A stretch of DNA of 64,000 nt from Atkinsonella hypoxylon (GCA_000729835.1 JFHB01000016.1:1-64000), one strand, 5' to 3'; shown: positions 13,275 to 27,236, numbered from the stretch's first letter. Numbers and translations: made by a program. The notes: a model not told the origin generated them from the letters alone.

Positions 13275-16200
13275 TACTATAATTATTCTATAGATAAAAC
13301 ACTAGTAAGAACAATATTATTTAGTTATAGTAATAAGGGCCTAGCTAGCTAGCTTAAGCACTCTTTTAACCTCTATAGAGAGATAGAGGAAAATATAATA
13401 GAAATTAGCTAAAAAGTAGTAGAAATTATAGCGCTTTATAAATTAGTTAAGAGCTAATCCCTATAAATAAAGGAACTATAGCGCTTTATAATAGACTATA
13501 TATAGATAAAGAAGTAGCTTTAGGCTGCAGTAAGCTAGTAGCTAGAGGAACCTAAACAGAAGCCTTTATCTATAGTAAACCCTTACAATAGAAATAAATA
13601 GAGCTTTTAGGCCTAGTAGATAGCAATTACCTAAAAGCTTTAGGCTAATAGCGCCTTTATAGGCACAATATAGAACTAGTAGTACTATTTATACTAAAGC
13701 TTATTGCCTAAGGTTTAGTAGAGAGTAGCTGCTTATTATAAGGTAGGTAAAGTAAGGGAATATAATATATAGGGATTCCTTAATTACTTAAAATTAGTCT
13801 TTATAGATCCTTATTAGTAGAACTAAGCCTTAATTAAGCTTAATTAGCTTTAATAGAGTAGCAATAAGTAGTTTATAGAATTCTATATTTATTTTAAGAA
13901 GAAAATTACGCTAGTAAAAGGGGTTAACTAAAATAATAGTATAAAGTTAGCTAAGTTATAGATAGCGCTTAATAAGGAAATAAAGAATTATAGTATAAGA
14001 AGGGATATTCTATATTATAACTATCTTTAAGCAGTAAAGCGCTACTGCAGTATTATACTAAACCTTAAGTTATATTATATTAAGGAATAGTACTAATAGA
14101 AATATAGCTCTAGCTCTAAAGAGCTCTAGAATAGCAACACTAAGATAACTAGAGTTAATGCTATAGAAACCTAATAGAGATAGAAAGGGAGCGTAAAGAA
14201 GTTTAGAGTAAAACAGCTAAATAAGAACGCTTTATAAGTAAAGTAGGTATTTAAGGCTAAACTTAAAAAACACTAGTAAAAGAGGTAATACCTTTAATAT
14301 AGGTTATTTTAACACTATATTTAAGGATGTAGATTGCAACTAGTAGAATGTAAGCTAGAGTTAACTAGCGTATAGGTAGTAGTAATAGATAATATATAGA
14401 AAAAGAACTCTAATAAGTTAGAAAAAGGCTTACCCTTAGCCTTAAGCTTAGTATAAAGGTAAAGGTAATATAAATAATATAATAACCCTTATTTAATAGG
14501 TAGCTAGAAGAAGAATATAGAGAGATAACTAAGAAAATAAATATATTACTGTTCTTTATCTCTATACTCTTTAACTAACTATTATTCTATAATATATAAA
14601 TAGATAGTAGGTATAACTACTTTACTATAATAAGTAAGAGTTTAGTGTAATACCTTAGCTTAAAGTAAATTCTACTGCTATATAAAAGAATAGTATAAAC
14701 AGCAGTAGAGGTTAAACAGTAGTTTTATAATAGCTACTAAAGAGGCACCTTAATTGCTTCTTTAGTTTACTTATAGGTAGATATTAACAGCTAGGTCTTC
14801 CTAGTAGTAGCCTATATAATCTTAGGCTTAACCTAAGATTATATCTTTAGAAGCCTATAGTTAGCCTATAATAGAGTTGTCCTTAACGCTGCTAACTAGA
14901 GCTTATTAGTAGGTAAGGCTAAAGGCCTTATAATTTAAGCAGTAAGCTCTTAGAGCGTTAAGGACCTAATAAGACTAATATTAGCAGTAGTTTATAGCGC
15001 TCTAATAAAATAGAGTAAGAGCTAAGAGGTTGCTATATATTTTATTGCTATAAGCCTTTAGGAAATTACCTCTATATTATTATTATAAATCTCCTTAAAA
15101 GGCCTTAATCTACTAATACTGCTGCTTAAATTAAAGGACTTTTATAATCTTTTTAAAGAAAAGAAGGTCTAAGGCCTTCTGCTGTATAAAGAGAGGCTAG
15201 ATTACTATATTAAGCTAAAACAGCAGCTAAATAGCTCCTTACTGTTACTACTATAGGCTTTACTATATAATATACTGTAAAACTATTTATTAGAAATTAA
15301 GAGGTAGATAATATACCTAATAGATAAAGGATAAATCTAAGCTAGCTTCTTTTTAGTAGTAGTACTTATTCTTTTAGCTAAAAAGCTAAGTAAAGGATAG
15401 TAATTCTATATTAATTATTAAGCCCTTAATAAGATTATAGAATAGAACTATTACCTACTTCCCTTAATAAAGAAGACGCTTAAGTTATTATTAAAGGTAT
15501 ATTAGTTTACTAAGCTAAATATATAGTTAGCTTTCTATAGAATCTAGATAGTAGATAGTAAGGAGTACCTTATAGCATTTTATACCTAGTTTAGCCTCTT
15601 TAAATAGCTAGTTTACCCCTTTAGGTTAGTAAAGGCTCTAGCTATATTCTAATAATATATTAATAGTGCGCTAAAAGAGGCCCTTAGAGATTATATAACT
15701 GCTTATTTAGATAACGTTTTTATTTATATAGAAGGTTCTAGGAAAAACTATATATATAAGGTATAGAGAATCCTAGAAAAGTTGTAGTTAGTAGAGCTAC
15801 ACTTAGATCTTAAGAAATACTGCTTTACTATAACTAAAGTTAAATACCTTAGCTTTATAGTAATAGTAAAAAGGGAGATATACTTAAATTTAAAGAAGAT
15901 TATAGCTATTTAGAAGTAGTAAGCTTTTACTAAGTTATAAGGGGTATAAAGCTTCCTTAAATTTATAAACTTTTACTGTAACTTTATATTAGATTTCTTA
16001 AATATTATAGAGCCTTTAGTTAACTTAATAAAGAAAGGAGTTCTATTTTAGTAAATAGAGGAATATAAGAGGTTATTTATAAGGCTTAAGGAAGCCTTTA
16101 CCTTATACTTAGTTTTAGCTTAGTAAAACCCTAAAAAGAATATAATAGTAAAGGCTAATTACTTAAGGGAGGCCCTTAGTAGCTGTTTATCCTAATATAA

Positions 16201-19200
16201 TAAAGCTAGTGTACTGCAGCCTATAGTATACTATTTAGCTAAGTTATCTTTAGCTTAATATAACTATACTATTTATAATAAGGAGCTTTTAGCAATAATA
16301 TTTTACCTTAAAGCTTAAGCAGTAAAGCTATAGAGAGTAGTGTACCTCTTTATAATTCTTACTAACTATAAGAATCTAGAATACTTTATATCTCTATAAG
16401 AGATCTTTAAACGTTAAGCTAGGTAGGTAGAACTTCTCTTTCTCTTTAACTACTACCTATAATACTGCCTAGAGCTATAAATAGAGCAACTAAATGCATT
16501 ATTATAATAAGAATAGAATTAAGATAGAGTAGCGCTATAAATAGGCTAGGTCCTTTAGCCTCTCTCTATTAGCTACCTTAGTGCTCTCTATAGAGATAAG
16601 GAGAAAGAGAAGGTTATAGAGGATATTGCAGTAAAGATAGCTAGTAAAGTAACGCTAGAAAGTTAACTAACTGTAGCTTTATAGGTGCTAGCTAGAATAA
16701 CGTTATTTTTAGATAAACACTTATAGAGCCTATAGAACTAAAGAGTATAGAAAGACTTAGTATACTTAATAAGGTTAAATATAGTTTAGAAGAGAGAGAG
16801 AAGGTTTCTATTAGAGGTAAAGATATAAGAATAAATTGTAAACTACACCCTTAATATATAAGAGGCACTAGTTTACTAGAGCTACCTCTAGGTCCTTAAG
16901 TATAAGCTATTAACTACTATACTAATATATAGAATATATAAGTTGCTAATATTAGGCTACCTAGAACGAAATACTACGTTTTAGGCATTAATATATAACT
17001 ATTACTAGAATAGGCTGTTTTAAGATGTTGCTTAATACATTTAAAACTGCTACTATTACAGTAGCTAAAAGAGTAAGAGGTTATAGTAAGGCCTATTGCA
17101 ACCTATTCTAGCGCTAGATAGGTATTAGTTATAGATCTCTATAGATTTTATAATAGATTTACTAGCGCTAAACTAGGCTACGCTCTCTTACCTAATAGTT
17201 ATTACTAATTAACTTTTAAAGTATATATAGTTAAAGGCAATAACCTCTATAGAGGTAAAGGAATATACTTAGCAGTTTAAGTATTATTAGTAGTTTGTCG
17301 ACTCAAAACCAAACCCCTAAATGACTATGCAGCCTACACCAAAGCAGGTAACAATATAGCGCACGTTAAGATCGAAGAGAATCGGCAGAGAGCGAGATAT
17401 TTAACGGTATATACTATTAAACGATAGCAGGCAAGAAGATTAAATAGTCTAAAAAGGCAGAAATAAAATATTAATTGCGGCTTAGAAGATATACGCGCGC
17501 AAAAGGAGCTAAATATACTAAAGAGTTAGGGAAAGTGTTACTAGCAGTAAAGTAATGTCTCTTAAGCGTTAAGTGTTATAAATTAAAGCAGGCTAAAAGA
17601 TATTAATTAATTAAAAGAGCAAAAACCCAAAAAGAATCAGCAGAAGCTGCTTGCGCACTCGCTTGCTTAAACTATCTAGATGTTTAGGCAATGCGCACTC
17701 TTATAGAGAAAAATCTGTATGTAGCATCCCTTGCAAAGCTAATATAAGAGCGCAAGGGGGTAACCCCGCCGCGACACAGTAGCAGTTTTATAGGTTTCTA
17801 AAGTAAATTATCTCTAACTATAGTTTAGATTAGTTAAGCACCTTTTAGACTACTCTCTATTGCCTTATTAGAATTAAATAATTACTGTTTATATTCTATT
17901 ACCTATAGATAAACAGTAGAATAGAGAGAGTTAATTAGGAAGTATAAGTAATTCTATAGGTTATAGTTGCCTTTTTATAGTTTAACTAGCCTAAATATCT
18001 CTCTATATACTAGCTAGCTATTAACAATAGAAATTCCTTAGTAATAGGCATAAGTTTAAACTAAGCAATATATAGGTATAATATAGACCTTATCTAAAGG
18101 CTTATAGATAAAGAGAGGTCTTAAGTTTTATATAAGGGGCAGGCTTTAGTGTTCCTTAAATAGCTATAGAAAGGTATAAATATTACCTAGGCTGTAATTA
18201 ACTTTACTTAATAGAAGCAGTAAAAGCAGTTAAATAGAAGCTATAAGCTAGTAGAATAGTATAAGGTAGAGAACTTAGTTTAGCTAATGCTTTATTATAT
18301 TAAAATAAACTACTTAAGTTAGAAGCTTAATTAGGTTATAGTAAAGTATATAGTTATAGATATACTAACACCTTTAACTATAAAGTTAGATATTTTACTA
18401 AGAATTTACTTAGTCTTCTATATTAACCTTATTAAGTAAGCAGCAATAAACCTTTTACCTTTTTAGCAACTAGTAAACTTAAGGCTTAGTCTTAAGCTAA
18501 CTATAATAGATATTAACTTATCCCTTAAGGAATATAGATTAAAGGAAATTCTAGCTGCTAAAAACACCTTAAGCTAAAGGAAACACTATTAAGTGCTTAT
18601 TAAGTAGGTAGAATTTATTTAATCTATATAGAAACTACTAGAAAACTTTCTTAATATAGAGGCACTAGATTAATTTAAGTTATAGTAAAGGAACACTTAA
18701 TTTAACAATAAGCTTAGTAAAGGTATAGTAAAATTTTATATAGACTTTAATAATAATCTAGTTACCTCTAACTAAAAACAAAAGAAAATAAACTCTTCTT
18801 TATAGAGGCCTATATAATTATAAAAAAAAAAAAAACAAAAGAAATTTCTTAGTAAGTAGTAAGGGAGTATTAGTGCTTACAGCATAGAGGTATAACTACT
18901 TAGAAAGCGCTTTATTGCTCTCTAAGTAGTTGCAAAATAGAAGCTAAAGAAGCTATATAGTGTCCCTAGAGTAGCGTAAGAGCTAGAGCTAGAATAGCAG
19001 TATTAGCAAAAGGTATAAGGGCTAGAGTAGGTAAGAATATAATTAGTGCTCTAGATTAAGGCCCTACTCTAGTAGATATAGGTAAGAATATAACGTTTTA
19101 AATAGCTTAGTGCTTTAGGTATAAAGGTATAGTTCTAAAGGGAGAGAAGATAAAGAAGAAGAAGGCTAAAGAGGCAGTAGGCTAAGTTAGAGTTATACAC

Positions 19201-19237
19201 TCTAGAAATATAGATAGTAATTAGCGCTATAAGTAGT
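13275..19237 (+). pseudogene. Gypsy gag-pol remnant of C2
   Basis: Reading through stops gives, in order: a gag-like region (13300-14400); a protease region (about 14450-15000); reverse transcriptase (about 15280-15900) with the catalytic box at 15704-15715 reading Tyr-Leu-Asp-Asn; RNase H (about 16100-16450); and a gypsy integrase (about 16980-18050). The integrase has a segment like 'SRTERVNQEVQ' after the inserted LTR, typical of the end of the integrase core. The region 18880-19230 is charged and may be the C-terminal tail. The Asp-to-Asn change and many TAG/TAA codons show it is dead. Confidence 0.82.
17296..17776. repeat. Solo LTR-like insertion (family G) in the C2 integrase
   Basis: About 480 bp running TGTCGACTC to GCCGCGACA, absent from the same place in C1. 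The terminal TGTCG and CGACA are inverted repeats, as at LTR ends. The flanks are an imperfect AGTAG-like duplication. Base composition is less AT-rich than the surroundings, with many CAG and CTG words intact, so it was mutated less or arrived later. The parent element is not in the window. Confidence 0.65.
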
Positions 19238-19948
19238 TGTTAAAAATAAGCTACCCTGTATAGCCTATTTTTATGCTTGCTAGTTACCTGTTAGTTGCTC
19301 TATTACGTGACCCTAACTAGGTCTTGTTACGTTGATTTTTAGTAGAGATATTGCTGTTACTAGATGCGAAACATCTAGAATCGACTAAGGCAAAGTTGCC
19401 TAACCTATAGTTAACTTTAACAGCGATTTTCTCCACAACTAGCAGTGGTAGAAATTCAAGAAGTATACCATTTAAAAGCTAAGAATTAGGGCTATCTAAT
19501 AGTATAATTGTTAGATAGAGTTGCTTATAAGGGTTGCTTGTTATTAGTGGAATTTGTTAAATTATGCATATAGGCATCTCGTTTATATAGCCGTAAGTCG
19601 ATTTTTTTGTTTTTATATAGTAAATCTTTTTGCAGGAATTATAAAGTGGCCTATAAGCCCCTTCTAGCGACTACAGCCCGCTAATATAGTCAGTAGGTCT
19701 ATAAGGGACTGGAAAGATTCGAGATTCTACCCTTACTAACTTGTTCGTTACAGCGCTCTTAATATAAGATACTACTATTATTATAGTTATCTACTGCCTC
19801 TACGTGATCTATACTATACACTACAGCTTAATTTAGGCTGCTGCTGCTTCCACTACGCAATAATTGCTAGGAGCAATTACAGGTGCTAAATCTAAGAGAC
19901 CACTACCCTCTTAGATATCTAGTCCTGTAATTCCTATTATTTTCAATA
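19238..19948 (+). repeat. 5' LTR of copia A2
   Basis: 711 bp, TGTTAAAAATAAGC to TTTTCAATA. It contains a palindromic CACGTG-type site in the first third, shared by other family A LTRs. Confidence 0.9.
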
Positions 19949-19962
19949 GGTTATAAGCCCGG
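19949..19962 (+). promoter_or_regulatory. Primer-binding site of A2 (initiator tRNA-Met anticodon arm)
   Basis: GGTTATAAGCCCGG directly follows the LTR. Allowing one RIP change (TAAG for TGAG), it is complementary to the GGGCTCATAACC anticodon arm of initiator tRNA-Met, not to a tRNA 3' end. Drosophila copia primes with a half-tRNA-iMet in this way. That this element does the same is inferred. Confidence 0.65.
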
Positions 19963-20888
19963 AAGACCTATCTGCAAGCTGTTAGCCCGCTGAAATCTAC
20001 TATTGTGTACTGTATTACCCACTAGAAGCTATATTAAGACCTGCGCTAGCAGCTATTGCTGCTATTAGTAGCTTGCTGGAAGCTATTAATACCTGCTGCA
20101 CACACATCGCTAGCCACTATACTAGTGTTTTTATTCTGCCCACCCTGTGCCTCCTGCACTCTATACACCCTGTGTATACACACTTTTAAAGCTATTCTTA
20201 ATAGCTAGGTTCTATTGTTATGCAATATTAAAATATACACATCTGCACACATTATATTTGCACTGCAAATCGTTTTATTAGGCACTGCTTAATCAATTAT
20301 TTCTATTAAGAAATAAGCTTAGCGCTGCACTGCATCGCTTGTTGTTGTGCTGTTATCTTGTATATCGTGCACCCTATGCACCTCTGTTAGTAGCTATACT
20401 ACAATTTATAGTGCACGCCTAACAGCTCTTGTTGCCGTTAGATATTCCTGTGTTTTCGGTTGCAGAATTAATTTGTGTAGTAATCCTACTGGTTAGGATT
20501 TTGAAGTAGGAATTAGCTAGATATCCCTAAATTAGCTGTGCCTAGGTCTCCACTGATTTGTTGGAACCTAATTGGAGAAGAATCTCCTGAATTTTTTGGC
20601 TAAAAATAGCTAGGACTATGTTTTGTGCCCCTCGCGACCGCTTATCAATCTAGTCTGCTATACAAATTGTATGTGCATACAGATTGCAATATAATGCAGC
20701 CTTAGAGCCCGTTATACCTGTTACAAAAGAAATTAGAGAAAAATCTCAGTATAATTTCTGAAAATATAGGGCACTTCTAGCCTATATTTAGTAAGAATTA
20801 TTACTATTATTTACTACTATTTCTACTGTAATTTAGCTATAATTAGCTATAAAAGAGCGTTAAATTAGCTACTTTTTGAACCCTTAAA

Positions 20889-23800
20889 ATAGCACTAAAA
20901 GGAACAGGCAAAGGAAAGAGCATAAGCCCTAAAAGGGGTAGTAGTTCTAGTACACTAGCTACAGCTGCTACTAGCTTTCCTAGTCCAGCAAGGTCCCCCC
21001 CTCAGCTAGTAGATTCCTCTTCTGATGAAGAAGATTATACAGCTAAGAAGGCTCTAAAGGAAGCTAGATTAGCTTCTAAAAGAGTAGTGTAAGTCTATAA
21101 TGTACAAGCTAATCTAAAAGCTTAAATAGATAAGCAATAAGAGACCCTAAATAGATTTATTAGGCATAGTGAAGTAAAATAAAGCTAAAATAAAGGTAAT
21201 ATAGCTAATTTACTAAGTAAATTAGATACTATAATTACATCTATAGGTAATCTCTCTATAAGGTCTCCCTCTAAGGTAGTAGATCCTGTTACTTCTAAGA
21301 CTTCTAAAGTCTCTTTTAAAGTCCCTAAACCTTCTAGTTCCTCTAATAGTGCTACTTTTCTGCCTGCTTTTAATGAAGGTACTATAAAAGAGTTAAATAA
21401 GAAGGTCCACTCTATTCTAGAGGCTGCTAAGCTAAAAGGCCCTAAAAATTTTAAACAGTAGAAGCAAGCTTTAACTATTTAATTTAGAGCCCTAGGATTC
21501 CCTTAATTTATTAATAATCCTAGTATAGCTAGTACGTTAGTAGATTTAGAGCAAGCTATTATCCTTATAATTATAAGAGATAGTTGCTAATCTGGACCTT
21601 AAGCTGCTATAAGCTAGTATAAGTCCCCTGTAGATGCCTATAACGTTCTAGTTAGGCAATATTTACAGAGTGCTGAAATATAATGTAGTACGCTATATGC
21701 TAGTTATTACAACTTATCGTTTTCGAACTATAAGGGATCTTTAGAGGCCTTTAATGCTAAATTTAATAATTTACTAGCTAGATTATAGCTCTATAGTGTA
21801 GCTATTAATCCTATTAACTAAGTAAATTATTATATTAATGCTTTAAAGAAAATCTTCCTTAGCTAGGCTAAAAGGCAGCAATATTCTATTAGAGCTGCTA
21901 GAGCATAAGGTCTATCTATAAAAATGCTGAATTTACAGTTCCTTATAGCTAATTTATTAGAAGAATAAAGAGATAAAAGCTCCTCTATATCTAAGGCTCT
22001 TAGTTATAAAGCTTCTAATTCTAATGGTTTTAATAATAATAAAGCTAACTAAGGAAAGAATCCTTCTAATTAGAAGAAGAATTCCGATTCTAATTCTAAC
22101 AATTCTAATGCCTCTAAAGATATAGATAAAGCCTCTAAGAATAAGAAGAAGTAGAAGGGCTAAAGAAGAAGTAATAAAAACTCTAGGAATAAGGATGGAG
22201 AAGCTGCTTTTGCTATAGGTTGTTATAACCTATCTACTAGCAACTAGGATACTATAGATTCCAATAGTGAATCTAGCAGTTCTAGTAGTAATAATTCTTA
22301 CGATTTAGATACAGAATCCACTACTAGTGATGCTAGTACTACTAGTAATAATACCCCTTCTTTTAACTATTCTAATAGAATAATTAAAAACTCCTTACTA
22401 TACAATATAGGTTCTACCTGTTATATAGTTAACAATAAGGCATTTTTTAGGACTTTTAAGCCTATAAAAAAGGGTAAAACCGCGCCTATTGCTACTAGAG
22501 GAGGTCCTATTTATCCTAAAGGATAGGGAACTGCTGTATTCTAGGTACTAGTTAGTATAAATCCAGCTAAATACAGACCTTTAGCTCTAAAGGATGCTCT
22601 ATATTGCCTAGGTTTAGATACTAACCTAATTAGTAGTCTAAAGCACTATTTAATAGGGGGCACTCTCCTTAGAAATTAGCTATTTCTAGCTAATAGAAGC
22701 TGCTGTAGGCTTCTAAATCCCAAAAAGTATAGTTTCTTCTTACAGCTTAAGGGGCAAGAGACCCCTAGAGTGTATAAAAACTACGCAAATCTCTCTTATA
22801 TAGGATTTCTAGCTAGCAATAGTTATAATAGCGGTTATAATGCTAGTTATTCTATAGAGGTTTAAATCCCTTAACAGCCTAGTTTTAATCTAGAGGAATA
22901 TAGCTAAATCGAGGAATTATCTAATTTTAAAGAAGATAATACTAATAACGATGCTATAGAGCCATTAGCCCTAGTTCCTAAACGGGCTCCTAGTTAGATT
23001 CCTTCTAATAACGGGGATTTAGAAGGTCTAAATCCTAAGTTGCTGGATATTAAAGGAAATAGCTGTCTAGATCCCTTAAACAAGGCCTATAGTTCTTAAG
23101 AGATCTAGCAAGATAGGGAGCAACAGGAAGCTAGCTCTAATAATAATTCTAGTAGTAATCCTACTGCTTCTTCTTCCTATAAGAAGCTCCTAGAATTAGC
23201 TGCTACTTAGCATGTTAGATTAGGGCATATAGGACTCCCTTTACTAAAGAAGACTGCTTCTATTACTAAAGGAATCCCTAATTTTTCGAAAATTAAGGAA
23301 AAGGATTTTAACTACCTAGCTTGCAATTAGGCTAAAGCTGTTAGAAGACCTAGAAAGCATGCTATTCCTAACCCCCCTAGATGTTTAGATATTATAGAGG
23401 GAGATACCGTTAAAATAGAGCCTATACTGCACAATAAGAGGCCTCTAGTTCTTTTTCTAATTAATAGAAAATTACGGTATAAGTGGTCTTTTAATCTAGC
23501 TAATAAAGAGGGTTCTACTCTCTATAGCTGTATTAAAGGCTTCTTTAAGGAATTAAAAAACCAGTATAACTGCTACCCTAAACACCTTTATTTTAATAGT
23601 AGTACAGAAATTGATACTAGGTTGCAAGCTTAGCTATCTTCTAAGGGTATTTGCTTTAGCACCTCTTGCCCCTATATTTACGAATAGAATAGGCTAATAG
23701 AGAGAGCTATAAGGGTACTTCTAGACCGTTTGCGTGCTACCCTACAGTAGTTACAATTACCTCTATATCTATAGTCTTACATCCTTTCTGCTATAGTGGA

Positions 23801-26110
23801 TTTAGTTAATACTACTGCAAATAGTACTAAACTACTAAGTCCTAAACAGCTATATCTAGCTAATTTAGAGCCTTCTAAGACCTATAAGCCTAATTTTACT
23901 AAAATAAGGGCTATAGGCTCCTATTGCGAAGTTCTAATTCCTTTAGAATAACAATTTAGGTTGCAGAAGCTAGTTAAAAGAACTATTTCTAGTAGACTTT
24001 TAGCTACACTAGGTTCTAATGTATATTTAATATACATCCCCTCTAAATAAGCTATTATAAAGACTAGCTTCGTTAAAATTATAGAAGGAATAGGTCCTAT
24101 TTTATAGAGCATCCCTAAGGTTCCTATTAGTTCTATAGTAGATAATCCTTTAGAGGGAGAAATCAATAACTAGCAGCAATTAGTAGATAATTATACTCCT
24201 AAGTATCCTTATCCTAGTTATCTAGATGTGCTAAATCATCTACTAGAACCTGTAGATTAAGCTCTTCTACTAAGCAACCCTATAGAAGCTATAGAGGCCC
24301 CTAAAGCCCCTATACCTATAGAAACACCTATAGAAGCTACTATAGAAGCTAAAGCTAATGCTAATGCTATAGATTTAGATAGAGACATATTTTCCTTAAT
24401 TAAGGATCTATACTTTAAGGTAAGGACTAAAGCAGCTATTACTTCTAATAGTAATAAGGATAAACTTCCTAACACGTAGAAGCAAGCCCTAAAAAGCTCT
24501 GCTAAGCAGTATTAGATAGAAGCTACCTATAGCGAATTTAAGCAGCTATTAGCTGCTAGAACCTTTAAATTTATAGGGAAAGACTAAGTACCTAAGGGCC
24601 GAAGAGTTCTAAAGAATAGGCTTATTTATAGGCTTAAAAAGGATAAAGAAAATAATCCTATTAAATATAAGGCCTGCCTTATTGCTAAGGGATTTATATA
24701 AATAGAAGGTTAAGACTATCTAGAGACCTTTACTGCAACTAGTATTCCTCCTAGCTAGCGTATATTATTAGCTCTTGCAGCTTTTAATAACTAGGAAGTT
24801 AAGCAAATCAATTTTATAGGAGCGTTTTTAAATAGCAAGCTAAAAGAAGCTATTTATATAGAAATCCTAGATAGATTCGTTGAATTTGCAGAAGTAACGC
24901 TATTAGTAGCTAAGCTACTAAAAAGCTGTAATTACAAGCCCTCTAAAGAGCAAGTAATTAAGCTAGAAAAATCTCTCTATAGTCTAAAGCAAAGTCCTAG
25001 AGAATAGCAGCAAATTCTAATAGAATTACTTTAAAAGCATAGATTTAAACCTCTTATATTAGACCCAGCAGTCTTTTATAACCTAGCTACATCTACGTAT
25101 ATTGCTACTTATATATATAACTGTCTTCTAATTGGTATAAATCTAAGCTATATCAACAAGCTAAAGAAGCTATTATATAAAGCTTATCTAATAGAAGATA
25201 GAGGACCAGCAGAATTCTTTCTAGGTGTATAAATCACCTGTAATAGGTCTAAAAGGTCTATTAAAATCCACTAATCTCAATATATCCTTAAAGCCCTAGA
25301 AAGATTCAAAATGCTAGATGCTAAGCCAGCTTCTATCTCTATACAGCCGGGAATTCTAAAGTAACTAGTTATAAAACTTCTCTTAAAATTCGATTATAAG
25401 CTTTATTAGAGCATAATAGGCACTATAATGTACCTAATGTTGCTAACTAGGGCTAATATTGCCTTTTCCGTTTAGTAGTTATTAACCTTTCTAGCTAAGC
25501 CCTATATAGAGCACCTAAACGCCTCTAAGCACCTCCTAAGGTACTTAAGTGGTACTAGAAGCTTTGCTATTATTTATAAGCATTCTATACCACTAGGGTC
25601 TTCTTCTAAAGCTTCTAGCTCTAAAGAAGTACTTAAGACCCTCCTTAGTTATTGCAATAGCGATTTTGCTGGTAACAAAATCTCTTCTAAATCAACCTAT
25701 ACTTATCTATATAAGCTAGCTAGTGGACCTATTAGCTGGAAATCGAAGAAAGCTAGTACTATTGCCCTTTCCACCTTAGAAGCAGAATCTAATGCATTAT
25801 TAGAAGCTATTAGGGAATTAGAGTAGCTCTACGGCCTTTTTAAGGAGATAAAGCTACCTTTAACCCCTCTTATTCCTATTAGGTGTAATAATTAAGGCGC
25901 TATAGTTACTGCTTACAACCCTACGTTATATAGCAGAACTAAGTACACCCTTTTGAAGTTTAACTACATTAGGGAAAAGATTCGTAAAGGTATAGCTAAG
26001 GTTAGTTATATTAATACAAATTAGATGCCAGCAGATAGCCTAACTAAGCCTTTTGCTATTTAAAAGCATTAACAATTCATTAAGTTACTAGAGCTTTCTA
26101 GCTAGCTTAT
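20889..26110 (+). pseudogene. Copia gag-pol polyprotein of A2, RIP-inactivated
   Basis: One continuous frame, interrupted only by stops at expected Gln/Trp codons, reads from ATA at 20889 (an altered ATG) through gag, protease, integrase, reverse transcriptase and RNase H. Landmarks: a Ser/Asn-rich linker after gag (about 22000-22360); protease box near 22398 reading YNIGSTCYIVN, where the expected DTG is damaged; HVRLGHIGLPLL of the pre-integrase zinc region (about 23210); and reverse transcriptase with the YxDD box at 25110-25121 reading Tyr-Ile-Tyr-Asn. Gag and pol share one frame, as in many fungal and plant copia elements. Not functional. Confidence 0.88.
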
Positions 26111-26855
26111 AAAAGCAATAAAAACACTTAAAAAAATCGAAAAGCAACGAAAAACAGTTAAAAATCGAAAACAACAAAAACAATTAACAATAACTAGTTA
26201 TATTCAACTATAACTACCCTGGAATTGCTGGAATTAGTTATGTTATTAGTTATATTATTTAGTTCTGTTATTAGTACTGTATTTCGTTAGTTAATTCTAA
26301 CTTAGATATCCTTTAAAGAAGCTAAGTTGCTTATAGAACTAGTTACTTCTTACATTTCTAGAGGGAGTGTTAAAAATAAGCTACCCTATATAGCCTATTT
26401 TTATGCCTACTAGTTGCTCTATTACGTGACCCTTATTAGGTCTTGTTACGTTGATTTTTGGTAGAGATATCGCTGTTACTAGATGCAAAACATCTAGAAT
26501 CGACTAAGGCAAAGTTGCTTAACCTATAGTTAACTTTAACACCGATTTTCTCTATAACTAGCAATAGTAGAAATTCAAGAAGTATACCATTCAAAAGCTA
26601 AGAATTAGGGCTTTCTAATGATATAATTGTTGGATAGAGTTGCTTATAAGGGTTGCTTATTATTAGTGGAATTTGTTAAATTATGCACGTAGGTATCTCG
26701 TTTATATAGCCGTAAGTCGATTTTTTTGTTTTTATATAGTAAATCTTTTTGCAGAAATTATAAAGTAGCCTATAAGCCCCTTCTAGCGACTACGGCCCGC
26801 CAATATAGTCGGTAGGTCTATAAGGGACTGGAAAGATTCGAGATCCTACCCTTAC

Positions 26856-26957
26856 TGTCAACAATAATGAACTATACTATATAGGCGCCAATAGCACTTC
26901 GCATTAGCGGAGCGCGTTCCCTTTTGCGGAGTGACCTAGTGGTCTGTCCTTTTGATA
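26856..26957 (+). repeat. 5' LTR of element B
   Basis: 102 bp, starting TGTCAACAATAATG and ending TTTTGATA (an altered GACA). It includes a GC-rich hairpin-prone stretch around GCATTAGCGGAGCGCG. This is unusually short for a copia LTR. Confidence 0.88.
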
Positions 26958-26970
26958 GTTATGAGCCCGG
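26958..26970 (+). promoter_or_regulatory. Primer-binding site of element B
   Basis: GTTATGAGCCCGG follows the LTR and perfectly complements the initiator tRNA-Met anticodon arm, with no RIP change. This supports reading the altered family A sites the same way. Confidence 0.65.
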
Positions 26971-27131
26971 TTTGCCCTTCTTTAGCATCTTCACCTTTTC
27001 GATAACTCTGTTATCTTCTTTAGCTCCCTAAAGCTATTCACATTATTCTGTTATTATAGATACCTAGTATCTTCGATAACACTCTTTTCATCACGCGGTC
27101 ACGTGCTTTACACTATACCACGTGATTTCCC

Positions 27132-27236
27132 TGTTATTAACAACGATAACATCTTTTCTTGTTATTAACAACAATAACATCTTTTCTCGTTATTAACAAC
27201 AATAACATCTTTCTCGTTATCCATCACAATAACAAC
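27132..27236 (+). repeat. Tandem repeat of about 28-30 bp in the leader of B
   Basis: Three to four head-to-tail copies of a unit based on GTTATTAACAACAATAACAT plus a CTTTTCTC spacer, with the last copy diverged. It lies between the primer site and gag, in the untranslated leader of the element. Confidence 0.85.

Larger units (their letters stand above)
12952..19237 (+). mobile_element. Ty3/gypsy retrotransposon C2, truncated by A2 insertion
   Basis: Same family as C1 but on the plus strand. It starts with a 323-bp LTR (12952-13274) beginning TGTTATGGACTCGAG. Internal sequence runs to 19237, where copia A2 begins; the matching C1 sequence continues across this point. The missing 3' part (equivalent to C1 964-3190) is not found beyond A2, so a deletion or rearrangement removed it. 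A separate solo LTR interrupts its integrase at 17296-17776. Confidence 0.88.

Noticed and set aside
23921..24475. Minus-strand frames of 81 and 72 codons in A2
   Set aside because: They are antisense shadows of the copia integrase-RT linker; RIP removes stops on the opposite strand by making TA-rich codons.
27132..27236. CRISPR-like array
   Set aside because: Units are head to tail with no unique spacers, in a eukaryotic retroelement leader.
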